Assembly (NCBI GenBank): GCA_021802945.1
Contig: JAJZRE010000010.1
Span: 1 to 51,153, forward strand
Origin: Pseudomonadota bacterium
Lineage (GTDB): Bacteria > Pseudomonadota > Gammaproteobacteria > Burkholderiales > Thiobacillaceae
Length of the DNA stretch: 51,153 nucleotides
Direction: 5' to 3'
Below are positions 44,359 through 51,153 of this stretch, one piece after another; the first letter of the stretch is position 1; the number at the start of each line of letters is the position of its first letter. Made by a program: the position numbers and the translations under genes. The notes beneath the pieces were generated by a model, which did no database searches, was not told the DNA's origin, and saw only the letters and a list, made by a program, of their open reading frames with translations.

Positions 44359-44610
44359 ATGGTGAGAATTTTGTTTTTCGGCGACCTCGTGGACACGCTC
44401 GGCATGGCCTCCGACGAAATCGCCCTGCCGCCCGACGTGACCGACGTCGAGCGCCTGCTGTTCGTGCTGTCGAAACGCGGCGAGATGTGGAAGAAGATGC
44501 TGCTCGGCAACCCCAAGCTGAATGTCACGGTCAACAAGCAGTTCGCCGAAAAGTCGGCGCCAATCAAGGACGGCGACGAGGTGGCGCTGGTCGGTTTCTC
44601 GGTCGTCTGA
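44359..44610 (+). CDS. MoaD/ThiS-like beta-grasp protein without the diglycine tail
   Basis: An 83-residue protein starting MVRILFFGDLVDTLGMASDE with the MoaD pattern (LPPDVTDVERLLFVL, LNVTVNKQFAEKSAPIKDGDEVALVGF). MoaD proteins end in GG, which is needed for thiocarboxylate formation, but this one ends VGFSVV. It may be a MoaD-related protein with another role or one that lost sulfur-carrier function. No other molybdopterin gene is nearby. It is divergent from uvrD (47 bases between starts). Confidence 0.75.
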   Translation: MVRILFFGDLVDTLGMASDEIALPPDVTDVERLLFVLSKRGEMWKKMLLGNPKLNVTVNKQFAEKSAPIKDGDEVALVGFSVV

Positions 44611-44694
44611 CCGTGGGCTGGCGTGCTCACGCAGGATGCGATGGCAATCCAGAAGGCCTGATGCCCATTCTTCCGTGACGACGGGGTCATCATC

Positions 44695-47600
44695 ATGCGC
44701 GCTGCAACCATGCGCCGCCTGAAATTCCCGCAGATGGTGGGGAGCATCGTCTTCCTGCTCGCGGCCTTCGTGTCGGGCGTGATCGTCTGGCAGATCGAAC
44801 GGCATTTCCTCGAAAGCGAACGCGCGCGCGCTGCCCGTCTTGCCGCCGACCATGCGCATTCGATCGAGTACACCATCGTGCACGCGCTTTCTGCAAGCCA
44901 GGCCCTGGCCGCCCTGGTACGTCAGGGAAACGGCAATGTTCCCGGCTTCGAGTCCCTCGCCGGCACGATGCTTCCGTTTTATCCGGGCGCATCCGCGCTG
45001 GCATTGGCGCCAGGCGGGGTTGTCCGGGACATCGCGCCGATGCCGGGCAACGAGGCTGCCATCGGACTGGATCTGCTGAACACCCCCGCGCTTCGCAAGG
45101 AATCCCTGCTGGCCCGCGACAGCGGCGAGCTTACCCTTGCAGGGCCGCTTGAGCTCGCGATGGGGGGGGTGGGGGTGGTCGGGCGGTTGCCGGTGTTTCT
45201 TGAGGACGATGCGGGGCATGCGTCATTCTGGGGCTTCACCGTGGTCGTGATGCGCCTGCCAGAGGGGCTGGATATGGCGCACCTGGCCCGTCTGAAGGAA
45301 GAGGGACTGGCGTATGAGCTGTGGCGCATCCGACCGGACAGCGGACAGAAACAGGTCATCGCCCGCTCCTCGACGACGCCCCTTTCCGAGCCCATCGAAC
45401 AGGCCCTGCGGGTGCCCAACGCAACCTGGGTGCTGGGCGTGGCGCCGGTCGGGGGCTGGGCACAGCCGCTCAGATTCTTGGGGATGGCGGCGCTGGCGTT
45501 TGTTTTCAGCCTGATGCTGGGCTACATGGCCTGGCTTCTGGTTGCCCTGAGAGCCAGCAAGCAGCTGCTCGAGGCGCGCGTTGCCCGCCGTACCGACGAA
45601 ATCCTGGCGACGCAGCGCAAGCTGCGGGCCACGCTCGATGCCATCCCCGACCTGGTGTGGCTGAAGGATGCGGACGGGGTCTATCTGAGCTGCAACCCCA
45701 TGGTCGAACGCTTCTTCGGCGCCAGCGAGGCCGATATCGTCGGCAAGACCGATTACGACTTCGTCGACAGGGAGCTGGCGGACGCGCTTCGCGAGCACGA
45801 CCGCAAGGTTATGGCGGCCGGCAAACCCGGCATCGACGAGGAATGGCTGACCTTCGCCGACGACGGTGTCCGCAGGCTGTTCGAGACGGTCAAGACGCCC
45901 ATGTTCGACGCGAACGGCCGGCTCATCGGCGTGCTGGGCATCGCCCGCGACATCACCGCGCGCGTCGAGACGGAGCGCGCGCTGCGCGAGTCCCGGCAAC
46001 GGGCGCAGCAATACCTCAATGTCGCCGGCGTGATGCTGATCGTGCTGGACCCGGAGGGGCGTGTGCAGCTCGTGAACCGCAAGGGTTGCGAAATGCTGGG
46101 CGTGCCCGAAGCGGAGATACTGGGCAGGGACTGGATCGACAATTTTCTGCCCGAACGCATGCGAAAAGAAGCCAGGGATACGGTCGCCCAGTTGATGGCG
46201 GGCAACGTCGACCCCGCCGAGTACATGGAAAGCCCCATCCTGACCCGGACCGGCGGGGAGCGCATGGTGGCCTGGCATAACGTGCTTTTGCGCGACGAGA
46301 CGGGCAGCATCAGCGGCGTACTTGCATCGGGCGAGGACATCACCGAACGCAAGCGGGTCGAATCGCAGCTCAGCCTCGCCGCCGAGGTGTTCGAGCAAAG
46401 CGGCGAGGGCATTCTCATCACCGACGCCGACCTCAATATCGTCATGGTCAATCACGCATTCACCGCCATCACAGGCTACAGCGAAGCCGATGCGCTGGGG
46501 CGGACTCCGCGCATGCTGGCGTCGGGGCGCCACGATGCGGCGTTTTACCGGGCCATGTGGGCCGCCGTCAACACGGAGGGTCGCTGGCAAGGCGAGGTAT
46601 GGAACCGGCGCAAGGATGGCACCCTCTATCCGGAACAGCTTTCGATCATCCGGGTGCTGGATGCCAAGGGCGCGATAAGCCATTACATCGGCATTTCAAG
46701 CGACATCACCCAGCACAAGGAGGCCCAGGCGCATATCCAGCAGTTGGCGCATTTCGACCCGCTCACGGGATTGCCGAACCGGGTACTGCTCAGCGACCGC
46801 ATCAGCCACGAGCTCAGTGCGGCCCAGCGCAATCAAACGCAGCTGGCCACCCTGTTCGTCGATGTTGACCATTTCAAGAACGTCAACGATACGCTCGGCC
46901 ACCGCATCGGGGACGAATTGCTGGTTGCAATTGCCGCCCGCCTGAAATCCGCTGTACGAGAGGTCGACACGGTTTCGCGCCAGGGTGGCGACGAGTTCGT
47001 TCTGATCCTGCCCGGCACGGACGCCGACGGGGCGGCGCACGTGGCGGAAAAGCTCCTCGCGACAGTGGCGCAGCCTTGTCAGGTCGAGGGATCGGAACTC
47101 AGCGTGACGCTGTCCATCGGGATTGCGCTGTATCCGGGTGACGGCAGGGATTTCGAGACGCTCTCCAAATGCGCCGACGCGGCCATGTATCGCGCCAAGC
47201 ATGACGGCCGCAACACGTATCGTTTCTTCACCACCGAAATGCAGGCCCGCTCGGCCCACAACCTGCAGATGGAGAATGCGCTGCGCCGCGCGCTTGAACG
47301 CGACCAGTTGCAACTGCATTATCAGCCCCAGGTTTCCGTGCGGGACGGCAGCCTGATCGGTATCGAGGCGCTGCTGCGATGGCGGCACCCTGAACTCGGC
47401 ATGGTCGCGCCGGCCGAGTTCATTCCCGTTGCGGAAGAGAGCGGCCAGATCCTGAAGATCGGAGAATGGGCATTGCGCAGCGCGGTGCGCCAGATGAAGT
47501 TCTGGATGGACGGCGGCCTGGCGCCGCTGACGATGGCGGTCAACCTCTCGGCCGTGCAGTTCCGCCATCCGCACCTGCCGGAACTGGTTGCACAGATTCT

Positions 47601-48069
47601 CGATGAAGAGAATCTGCCGCCGCAGTGCCTGGAACTGGAGCTGACCGAAAGCGTGGCCATGGACGACGCGCCCGCGGCCATCGCGGTGATGGACCGGCTC
47701 CATGCGCGCGGCATCCGCATGTCGATCGACGACTTCGGCACCGGTTATTCCTCGCTGAGCTATCTGAAGCGCTTCAAGGTCCATCGGCTCAAGATCGACC
47801 AGTCCTTCGTGCGGGATATCGGCGAAGACCCGGAAGACCGCGCCATCGTCAGCGCCATCATCAGCCTGGCGGGCAGCCTGGGACTGCTCACCATCGCCGA
47901 AGGCGTCGAAACCGATGAGCAGTTGACGTTCCTGCGCGAACACGGATGCACCGAAGTGCAGGGCTATTACTTCAGCAAACCGCTGGCGGCCGAACCGTTC
48001 GAGGCGTTCGTGCGAGCGCGCTACCCGGCCGCCTGGCGGGATCGCATGCCGGATATGGGCATGGCTTGA
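44695..48069 (+). CDS. CHASE-PAS-GGDEF-EAL membrane c-di-GMP signalling protein
   Basis: A 1124-residue protein. An N-terminal helix (MVGSIVFLLAAFVSGVIVW), a periplasmic CHASE domain (ending near GNEAAIGLDLL and beyond) and a second helix (FLGMAALAFVFSLMLGYMAW) precede three PAS domains, a GGDEF domain (SRQGGDEFVLIL with inhibitory-site RxxD as REVD five residues before) and an EAL domain (GIEALLRWRHP, ELELTESVAM, DDFGTGYSSLSYLKRF, IAEGVET). Both catalytic motifs are intact, so it may make or break c-di-GMP depending on signal. The start ATG 44695 has only a weak GACGGGG site; ATG 44710 is possible. Confidence 0.92.
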   Translation: MRAATMRRLKFPQMVGSIVFLLAAFVSGVIVWQIERHFLESERARAARLAADHAHSIEYTIVHALSASQALAALVRQGNGNVPGFESLAGTMLPFYPGASALALAPGGVVRDIAPMPGNEAAIGLDLLNTPALRKESLLARDSGELTLAGPLELAMGGVGVVGRLPVFLEDDAGHASFWGFTVVVMRLPEGLDMAHLARLKEEGLAYELWRIRPDSGQKQVIARSSTTPLSEPIEQALRVPNATWVLGVAPVGGWAQPLRFLGMAALAFVFSLMLGYMAWLLVALRASKQLLEARVARRTDEILATQRKLRATLDAIPDLVWLKDADGVYLSCNPMVERFFGASEADIVGKTDYDFVDRELADALREHDRKVMAAGKPGIDEEWLTFADDGVRRLFETVKTPMFDANGRLIGVLGIARDITARVETERALRESRQRAQQYLNVAGVMLIVLDPEGRVQLVNRKGCEMLGVPEAEILGRDWIDNFLPERMRKEARDTVAQLMAGNVDPAEYMESPILTRTGGERMVAWHNVLLRDETGSISGVLASGEDITERKRVESQLSLAAEVFEQSGEGILITDADLNIVMVNHAFTAITGYSEADALGRTPRMLASGRHDAAFYRAMWAAVNTEGRWQGEVWNRRKDGTLYPEQLSIIRVLDAKGAISHYIGISSDITQHKEAQAHIQQLAHFDPLTGLPNRVLLSDRISHELSAAQRNQTQLATLFVDVDHFKNVNDTLGHRIGDELLVAIAARLKSAVREVDTVSRQGGDEFVLILPGTDADGAAHVAEKLLATVAQPCQVEGSELSVTLSIGIALYPGDGRDFETLSKCADAAMYRAKHDGRNTYRFFTTEMQARSAHNLQMENALRRALERDQLQLHYQPQVSVRDGSLIGIEALLRWRHPELGMVAPAEFIPVAEESGQILKIGEWALRSAVRQMKFWMDGGLAPLTMAVNLSAVQFRHPHLPELVAQILDEENLPPQCLELELTESVAMDDAPAAIAVMDRLHARGIRMSIDDFGTGYSSLSYLKRFKVHRLKIDQSFVRDIGEDPEDRAIVSAIISLAGSLGLLTIAEGVETDEQLTFLREHGCTEVQGYYFSKPLAAEPFEAFVRARYPAAWRDRMPDMGMA

Positions 48070-48135
48070 TTCTTGCCTATTCATCTCATGAAACGGGCGA
48101 ATGTCCGTAGCGCGGATTGACGGAGCTTGTCCTGC

Positions 48136-50187
48136 ATGCCCAACCAGAACGACTTTTCACCTTACAGTCCGGCCGAGATACGCGCTTTCACGCCACGCGT
48201 CATGCGCTGGGGGTTCGGCACGGTCATGGCCGTGATCGTGTTTATCGCGATGCTGGGGCTTTGGCGTATCGAACTGGATCACCGGGCGATGAATGAAATC
48301 GTTGCCAACGATCAGACGGCGGTGAAGATGCTTTTCCGGATGCAGCTTTCCGCACGCGATCGAATCCTGGCGCTGCTTGGCGCCGTGCACACGGAGGACC
48401 CGTTCGTGCGCGATAGCGGAATCCAGCGTTTCTACGGGCTGGGGGGCGATTTCGTCGCGGCGCGCGCGCAGTTGGCTGGGCTTGATCTGGATGGGACCGC
48501 GCGTGCCTTGCTGGCGCGGCAGAGCGAGCAGGTCGCGCGGATCAGGCCGCTGCTGGCTCGCGTGATCGAACACCTGGAATCCGGGCGCCGCGCCGAAGCC
48601 CAGCAACTGATGCTGGACCGGGTGGTGCCGGCGCAAAACCAGATGATCGAGACCCTGACCGCGTTGCAGGAGCATGAAATTCTGGAAATGTACAAACGTG
48701 TCGCGTCGGTGCGCGAGGCGCAGAAACGGGCCGGCCTGCTGTTTCTTCTCGTCGGACTGGCCGGGGTGCTGCTGACGTGGAGGATACTCCTTCAGATCAC
48801 GCGCAGGATGGGCGGTCTGATCGCGCATCTGTTAGACGCCAGCGAGCGTCTGCGCGAATCGAATCTGGATCTGAAATTCCAGAAGCTTGCCCTGGACGAA
48901 CACAACATCGTGAGCATCAGCGACGTGAACGGGAACATCATCTCCGTGAACGACAAGTTTTGCGAGGCGAGCCAGTATTCGCGCGAGGAACTGCTGGGGC
49001 GGAACCATCGCCTGCTCAAATCAGGCCGGCATTCGAGCGCTTTTTATGAAGACATGTGGAGCACGATCAGCACAGGCAAGGTGTGGCACGGTGAGATCTG
49101 CAATCGCCGCAAGGACGGCACGTTCTATTGGGTGGCGTCCACGATACTCCCCTTTGTCGACGAAGACGGCTTGCCCAGCCAGTATGTATCGGTGCGTACC
49201 GACATCACCGCAGTCAAAGAGGCACAGCGCGTGCTCGAGCGCAGCCGCGACGAGATGGAGCGGCTGGTCCAGGTGCGCACCATCGAACTGGCCGAGCGTG
49301 AGGAAATGCTGCGCAGCATCACCAATGCGGCGCAGGATGCCGTGGTGTTGATCGATCATGCCGGCCTGATCACGTACTGGAACCCTGCGGCGGCGAGCAT
49401 GTTCGGATACACCGAAGCCGAAGCGATGGGACAGAACCTGCACGACCTGGTCGTTCCCGAACGCTACCTCGGGCAGCACCGCACGGGATTTGCGCGCTTC
49501 ATCGAATCGGGTGAAGGACCCTTGATCGGCCGGGTGGTGGCAATCCAGGCGAAACGCAGAACCGGCGAGGAGTTCCCGGCGGAGATCGCGATCTCGGCCG
49601 TCAGGCTGCGTGGGCAATGGGGCGCGGTGGGCATCGTGCGCGATGCGACCGAGCACAAGCAAGCCGAAGAACGGCTCCAGCTGCTGGCCACCACCGATAC
49701 CCTGACCGGCATTTGCAACCGGCGCCGCTTCGATGAGGTGCTGGCGGACGAAATCAGGCGCGCGGCACGGTTTTCAAGTCCGCTGTCGCTCATATTGTTC
49801 GATATCGATCACTTCAAGCGCATCAACGACACCTTCGGCCACCAGGCAGGCGATCAGGTACTGATCGAGTTGGCCCGGGTGATTGGCGGTGCGATTCGGG
49901 CGACCGATCTGTTTGCGCGCTGGGGCGGCGAGGAATTCATGGTGCTGGCCCCGGGCTGCGACCTCAATGCCGCCCGACTGCTTGCCGAGAAGCTGCGCGT
50001 GTTGCTGGAAAATCGGCGCTTCGCCAATGTCGGCCAGGTGACATGCAGCTTCGGGGTGGCGGCGTATGTGCCTGGCGACGACGCGGATAGCCTGATGAGA
50101 AGCGTTGACCGCTGTCTGTACCGGGCGAAGGCGGCCGGCCGCAACCGGGTGGAAACCCATGCGCTGTCGCTAACCGTTGCCGGGTGA
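48136..50187 (+). CDS. Membrane PAS-GGDEF diguanylate cyclase
   Basis: A 683-residue protein with a first helix (WGFGTVMAVIVFIAMLGLW), a periplasmic four-helix-type sensor of about 150 residues, a second helix (AGLLFLLVGLAGVLLTWRIL), two PAS domains with PAC motifs (EICNRRKDGTFYW, VAIQAKRRTGEEFPAEI) and a GGDEF domain with RWGGEEFMVL and inhibitory-site RATD. No EAL domain is present, so it should be a cyclase only. ATG 48136 has CGGAG 10 bases upstream; TTG 48127 is too close to it. It follows the CHASE-EAL gene by 66 bases and may be co-transcribed. Confidence 0.92.
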   Translation: MPNQNDFSPYSPAEIRAFTPRVMRWGFGTVMAVIVFIAMLGLWRIELDHRAMNEIVANDQTAVKMLFRMQLSARDRILALLGAVHTEDPFVRDSGIQRFYGLGGDFVAARAQLAGLDLDGTARALLARQSEQVARIRPLLARVIEHLESGRRAEAQQLMLDRVVPAQNQMIETLTALQEHEILEMYKRVASVREAQKRAGLLFLLVGLAGVLLTWRILLQITRRMGGLIAHLLDASERLRESNLDLKFQKLALDEHNIVSISDVNGNIISVNDKFCEASQYSREELLGRNHRLLKSGRHSSAFYEDMWSTISTGKVWHGEICNRRKDGTFYWVASTILPFVDEDGLPSQYVSVRTDITAVKEAQRVLERSRDEMERLVQVRTIELAEREEMLRSITNAAQDAVVLIDHAGLITYWNPAAASMFGYTEAEAMGQNLHDLVVPERYLGQHRTGFARFIESGEGPLIGRVVAIQAKRRTGEEFPAEIAISAVRLRGQWGAVGIVRDATEHKQAEERLQLLATTDTLTGICNRRRFDEVLADEIRRAARFSSPLSLILFDIDHFKRINDTFGHQAGDQVLIELARVIGGAIRATDLFARWGGEEFMVLAPGCDLNAARLLAEKLRVLLENRRFANVGQVTCSFGVAAYVPGDDADSLMRSVDRCLYRAKAAGRNRVETHALSLTVAG

Positions 50188-50206
50188 GCCGCATGCCCGG
50201 CATGCA

Positions 50207-50237
50207 CGAAAAACGGAGCCAGCGGCTCCGTTTTTCG
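50207..50237. terminator. Bidirectional intrinsic terminator between the GGDEF gene and prk
   Basis: CGAAAAACGGAGCC (50207-50220) pairs exactly with GGCTCCGTTTTTCG (50224-50237) over a 3-base loop. The A tract on one side and T tract on the other give a T run in both directions, which fits the two convergent genes that end at 50187 (+) and 50252 (-). Confidence 0.93.
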
Positions 50238-50251
50238 TTGCGGGAAAATCC

Positions 50252-51139
50252 TTATTTGTTCTTGTTCGCGATCATGTCCTGGATGATCGGCGCCAGGATC
50301 AGTTCCATGGCGAAACCCATCTTGGCGCCCGGCACCACGATGGTGTTGCGGCGCGACATGAAGGAGTTGCAGATCATGTTCAGCAGGTAGGGGAAGTCGA
50401 CGCCCTTGGGCTCGCGGAAGCGGATGACGATGAAGCTTTCGTCCGGCGTGGGGATGTCGCGCGAGATGAAGGGATTGGAGGTGTCGACGGTGGAGACGCG
50501 CTGGAAGTTGATGTCGGTGCGCGAGAACTGCGGCGTGATGTAGTTCACGTAGTCCGGCATGCGGCGCAGGATGGTGTCGACGATGACGTCGGCGGAATAG
50601 CCGCGCTCGGCGCCGTCGCGGTGGATTTTCTGGATCCATTCGAGGTTGACGATGGGCACCACGCCGATGCCGAGGTCGACGTGCTTCGAGACGTCGACGT
50701 CGTCGGTTTTCACCAGGCCGTGCAGGCCTTCGTAGAACAGCACGTCGGAGCCGGCCGGCACGTCTTCCCACGGGGTGAATTCGCCGGGGTTGAGGCTGGT
50801 GTTGAGGCGCTTGTTGTGCTCGGCGGCTTCCTCGTCGCTGTGGATGTAGTAGCGCTTCTTGCCGCCGCCGGTCTTGCCATAGGTTTCGAACAGCTCGGCC
50901 AGCTTGTCGAAGCGGTTGGCGGCCGGGCCGAAGTGGCTGAACGAGAAATTGCCTTCGGCCTCGGCCTTTTTGACGGCTTCCTTGAACTCGACCCGTGTCA
51001 GGCCGTGGAAGCTGTCGCCCTCGATCACGGCGGCGTTGATCTTTTCACGGAAGAAGATGTGCTCGAACGCGCGCTTGACGGTGGTGGTGCCGGCACCGGA
51101 TGAACCCGTGACCGCAATGACGGGATGCTTCTTGGACAT
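50252..51139 (-). CDS. prk: Phosphoribulokinase, proteobacterial type
   Basis: A 295-residue protein starting MSKKHPVIAVTGSSGAGTTT (P-loop), with INAAVIEGDSFHGLTR, FSHFGPAANRFDKL, VLFYEGLHGLV and SRDIPTPDESFIVIRFREP. It phosphorylates ribulose 5-phosphate to ribulose 1,5-bisphosphate, the acceptor for Rubisco, in the cytoplasm. The length fits the octameric proteobacterial form (about 290 residues). GGGAG precedes ATG 51139. It is the clearest marker of CO2 fixation by the Calvin cycle in the window; no other cbb gene is beside it here. Confidence 0.96.
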   Translation of the reverse strand: MSKKHPVIAVTGSSGAGTTTVKRAFEHIFFREKINAAVIEGDSFHGLTRVEFKEAVKKAEAEGNFSFSHFGPAANRFDKLAELFETYGKTGGGKKRYYIHSDEEAAEHNKRLNTSLNPGEFTPWEDVPAGSDVLFYEGLHGLVKTDDVDVSKHVDLGIGVVPIVNLEWIQKIHRDGAERGYSADVIVDTILRRMPDYVNYITPQFSRTDINFQRVSTVDTSNPFISRDIPTPDESFIVIRFREPKGVDFPYLLNMICNSFMSRRNTIVVPGAKMGFAMELILAPIIQDMIANKNK

Positions 51140-51153
51140 GCTGGGACTCCCTG

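Overview
The window is GC-rich, gene-dense DNA that looks like the chromosome of a chemolithoautotrophic, sulfur-oxidising betaproteobacterium close to Thiobacillus. The grounds are a reverse-type dsr locus (dsrH-C-M-K-L-J-O-P-N-R followed by cysG), a proteobacterial phosphoribulokinase for the Calvin cycle, and several families typical of Betaproteobacteria (a BPSS1780-type membrane protein, a DUF2782 protein beside polA, and a dusB-fis pair). This assignment is an inference from gene content and protein resemblance. No rRNA, tRNA, CRISPR array, insertion sequence or phage gene was recognised.

Layout. 1-10738 (+): the 3' part of the dsr operon, complete from dsrC to dsrR, ending in a trifunctional siroheme synthase gene. 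10966-15712 (+): a pyruvate:ferredoxin oxidoreductase gene and, one base later, a dihydroorotate-dehydrogenase-like gene. 15764-18330 (-): a small ion channel and a cytoplasmic NarX/NarL-like two-component pair. 18405-27441 (-): a housekeeping run, in transcription order dusB, fis, purH, purD, tsaC, hemF and a class A penicillin-binding protein, with heptanucleotide repeat arrays on both sides of purD. 27562-27984 (+): mscL with a strong terminator.

28085-37410 (-): the most interesting part. A PhnD-like periplasmic binding protein, a membrane histidine kinase and a sigma-54 response regulator are encoded in one tight operon. Just downstream lies a near-consensus sigma-54 promoter (33636-33651), followed by an eleven-gene run: a YeeE/YedE sulfur-compound transporter split into two genes, a TusA-like carrier, three small membrane proteins (one of 30 residues, one with a C-terminal GGC tail), a membrane-anchored rhodanese without catalytic cysteine, two DsrE/DsrF-like proteins, a further small protein, an active-type periplasmic tandem rhodanese and a monohaem cytochrome c. 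I read this as a sensed, sigma-54-controlled route for collecting a sulfur compound in the periplasm and passing sulfur to cytoplasmic carriers, where it could feed DsrC and the dsr pathway. That reading is inference; the gene families and the promoter match are visible in the sequence.

37506-51139: polA (-) divergent from a LOG-family gene only 13 bases away, a DUF2782 protein, a BPSS1780 membrane protein whose 3' end overlaps convergent uvrD, a MoaD-like protein without the diglycine tail, two large c-di-GMP signalling proteins, a bidirectional terminator and phosphoribulokinase (-). The dsr genes (electrons from stored or intermediate sulfur), cysG and dsrN (sirohaem and its amide for DsrAB), and prk (CO2 fixation) fit together as lithoautotrophic energy and carbon metabolism.
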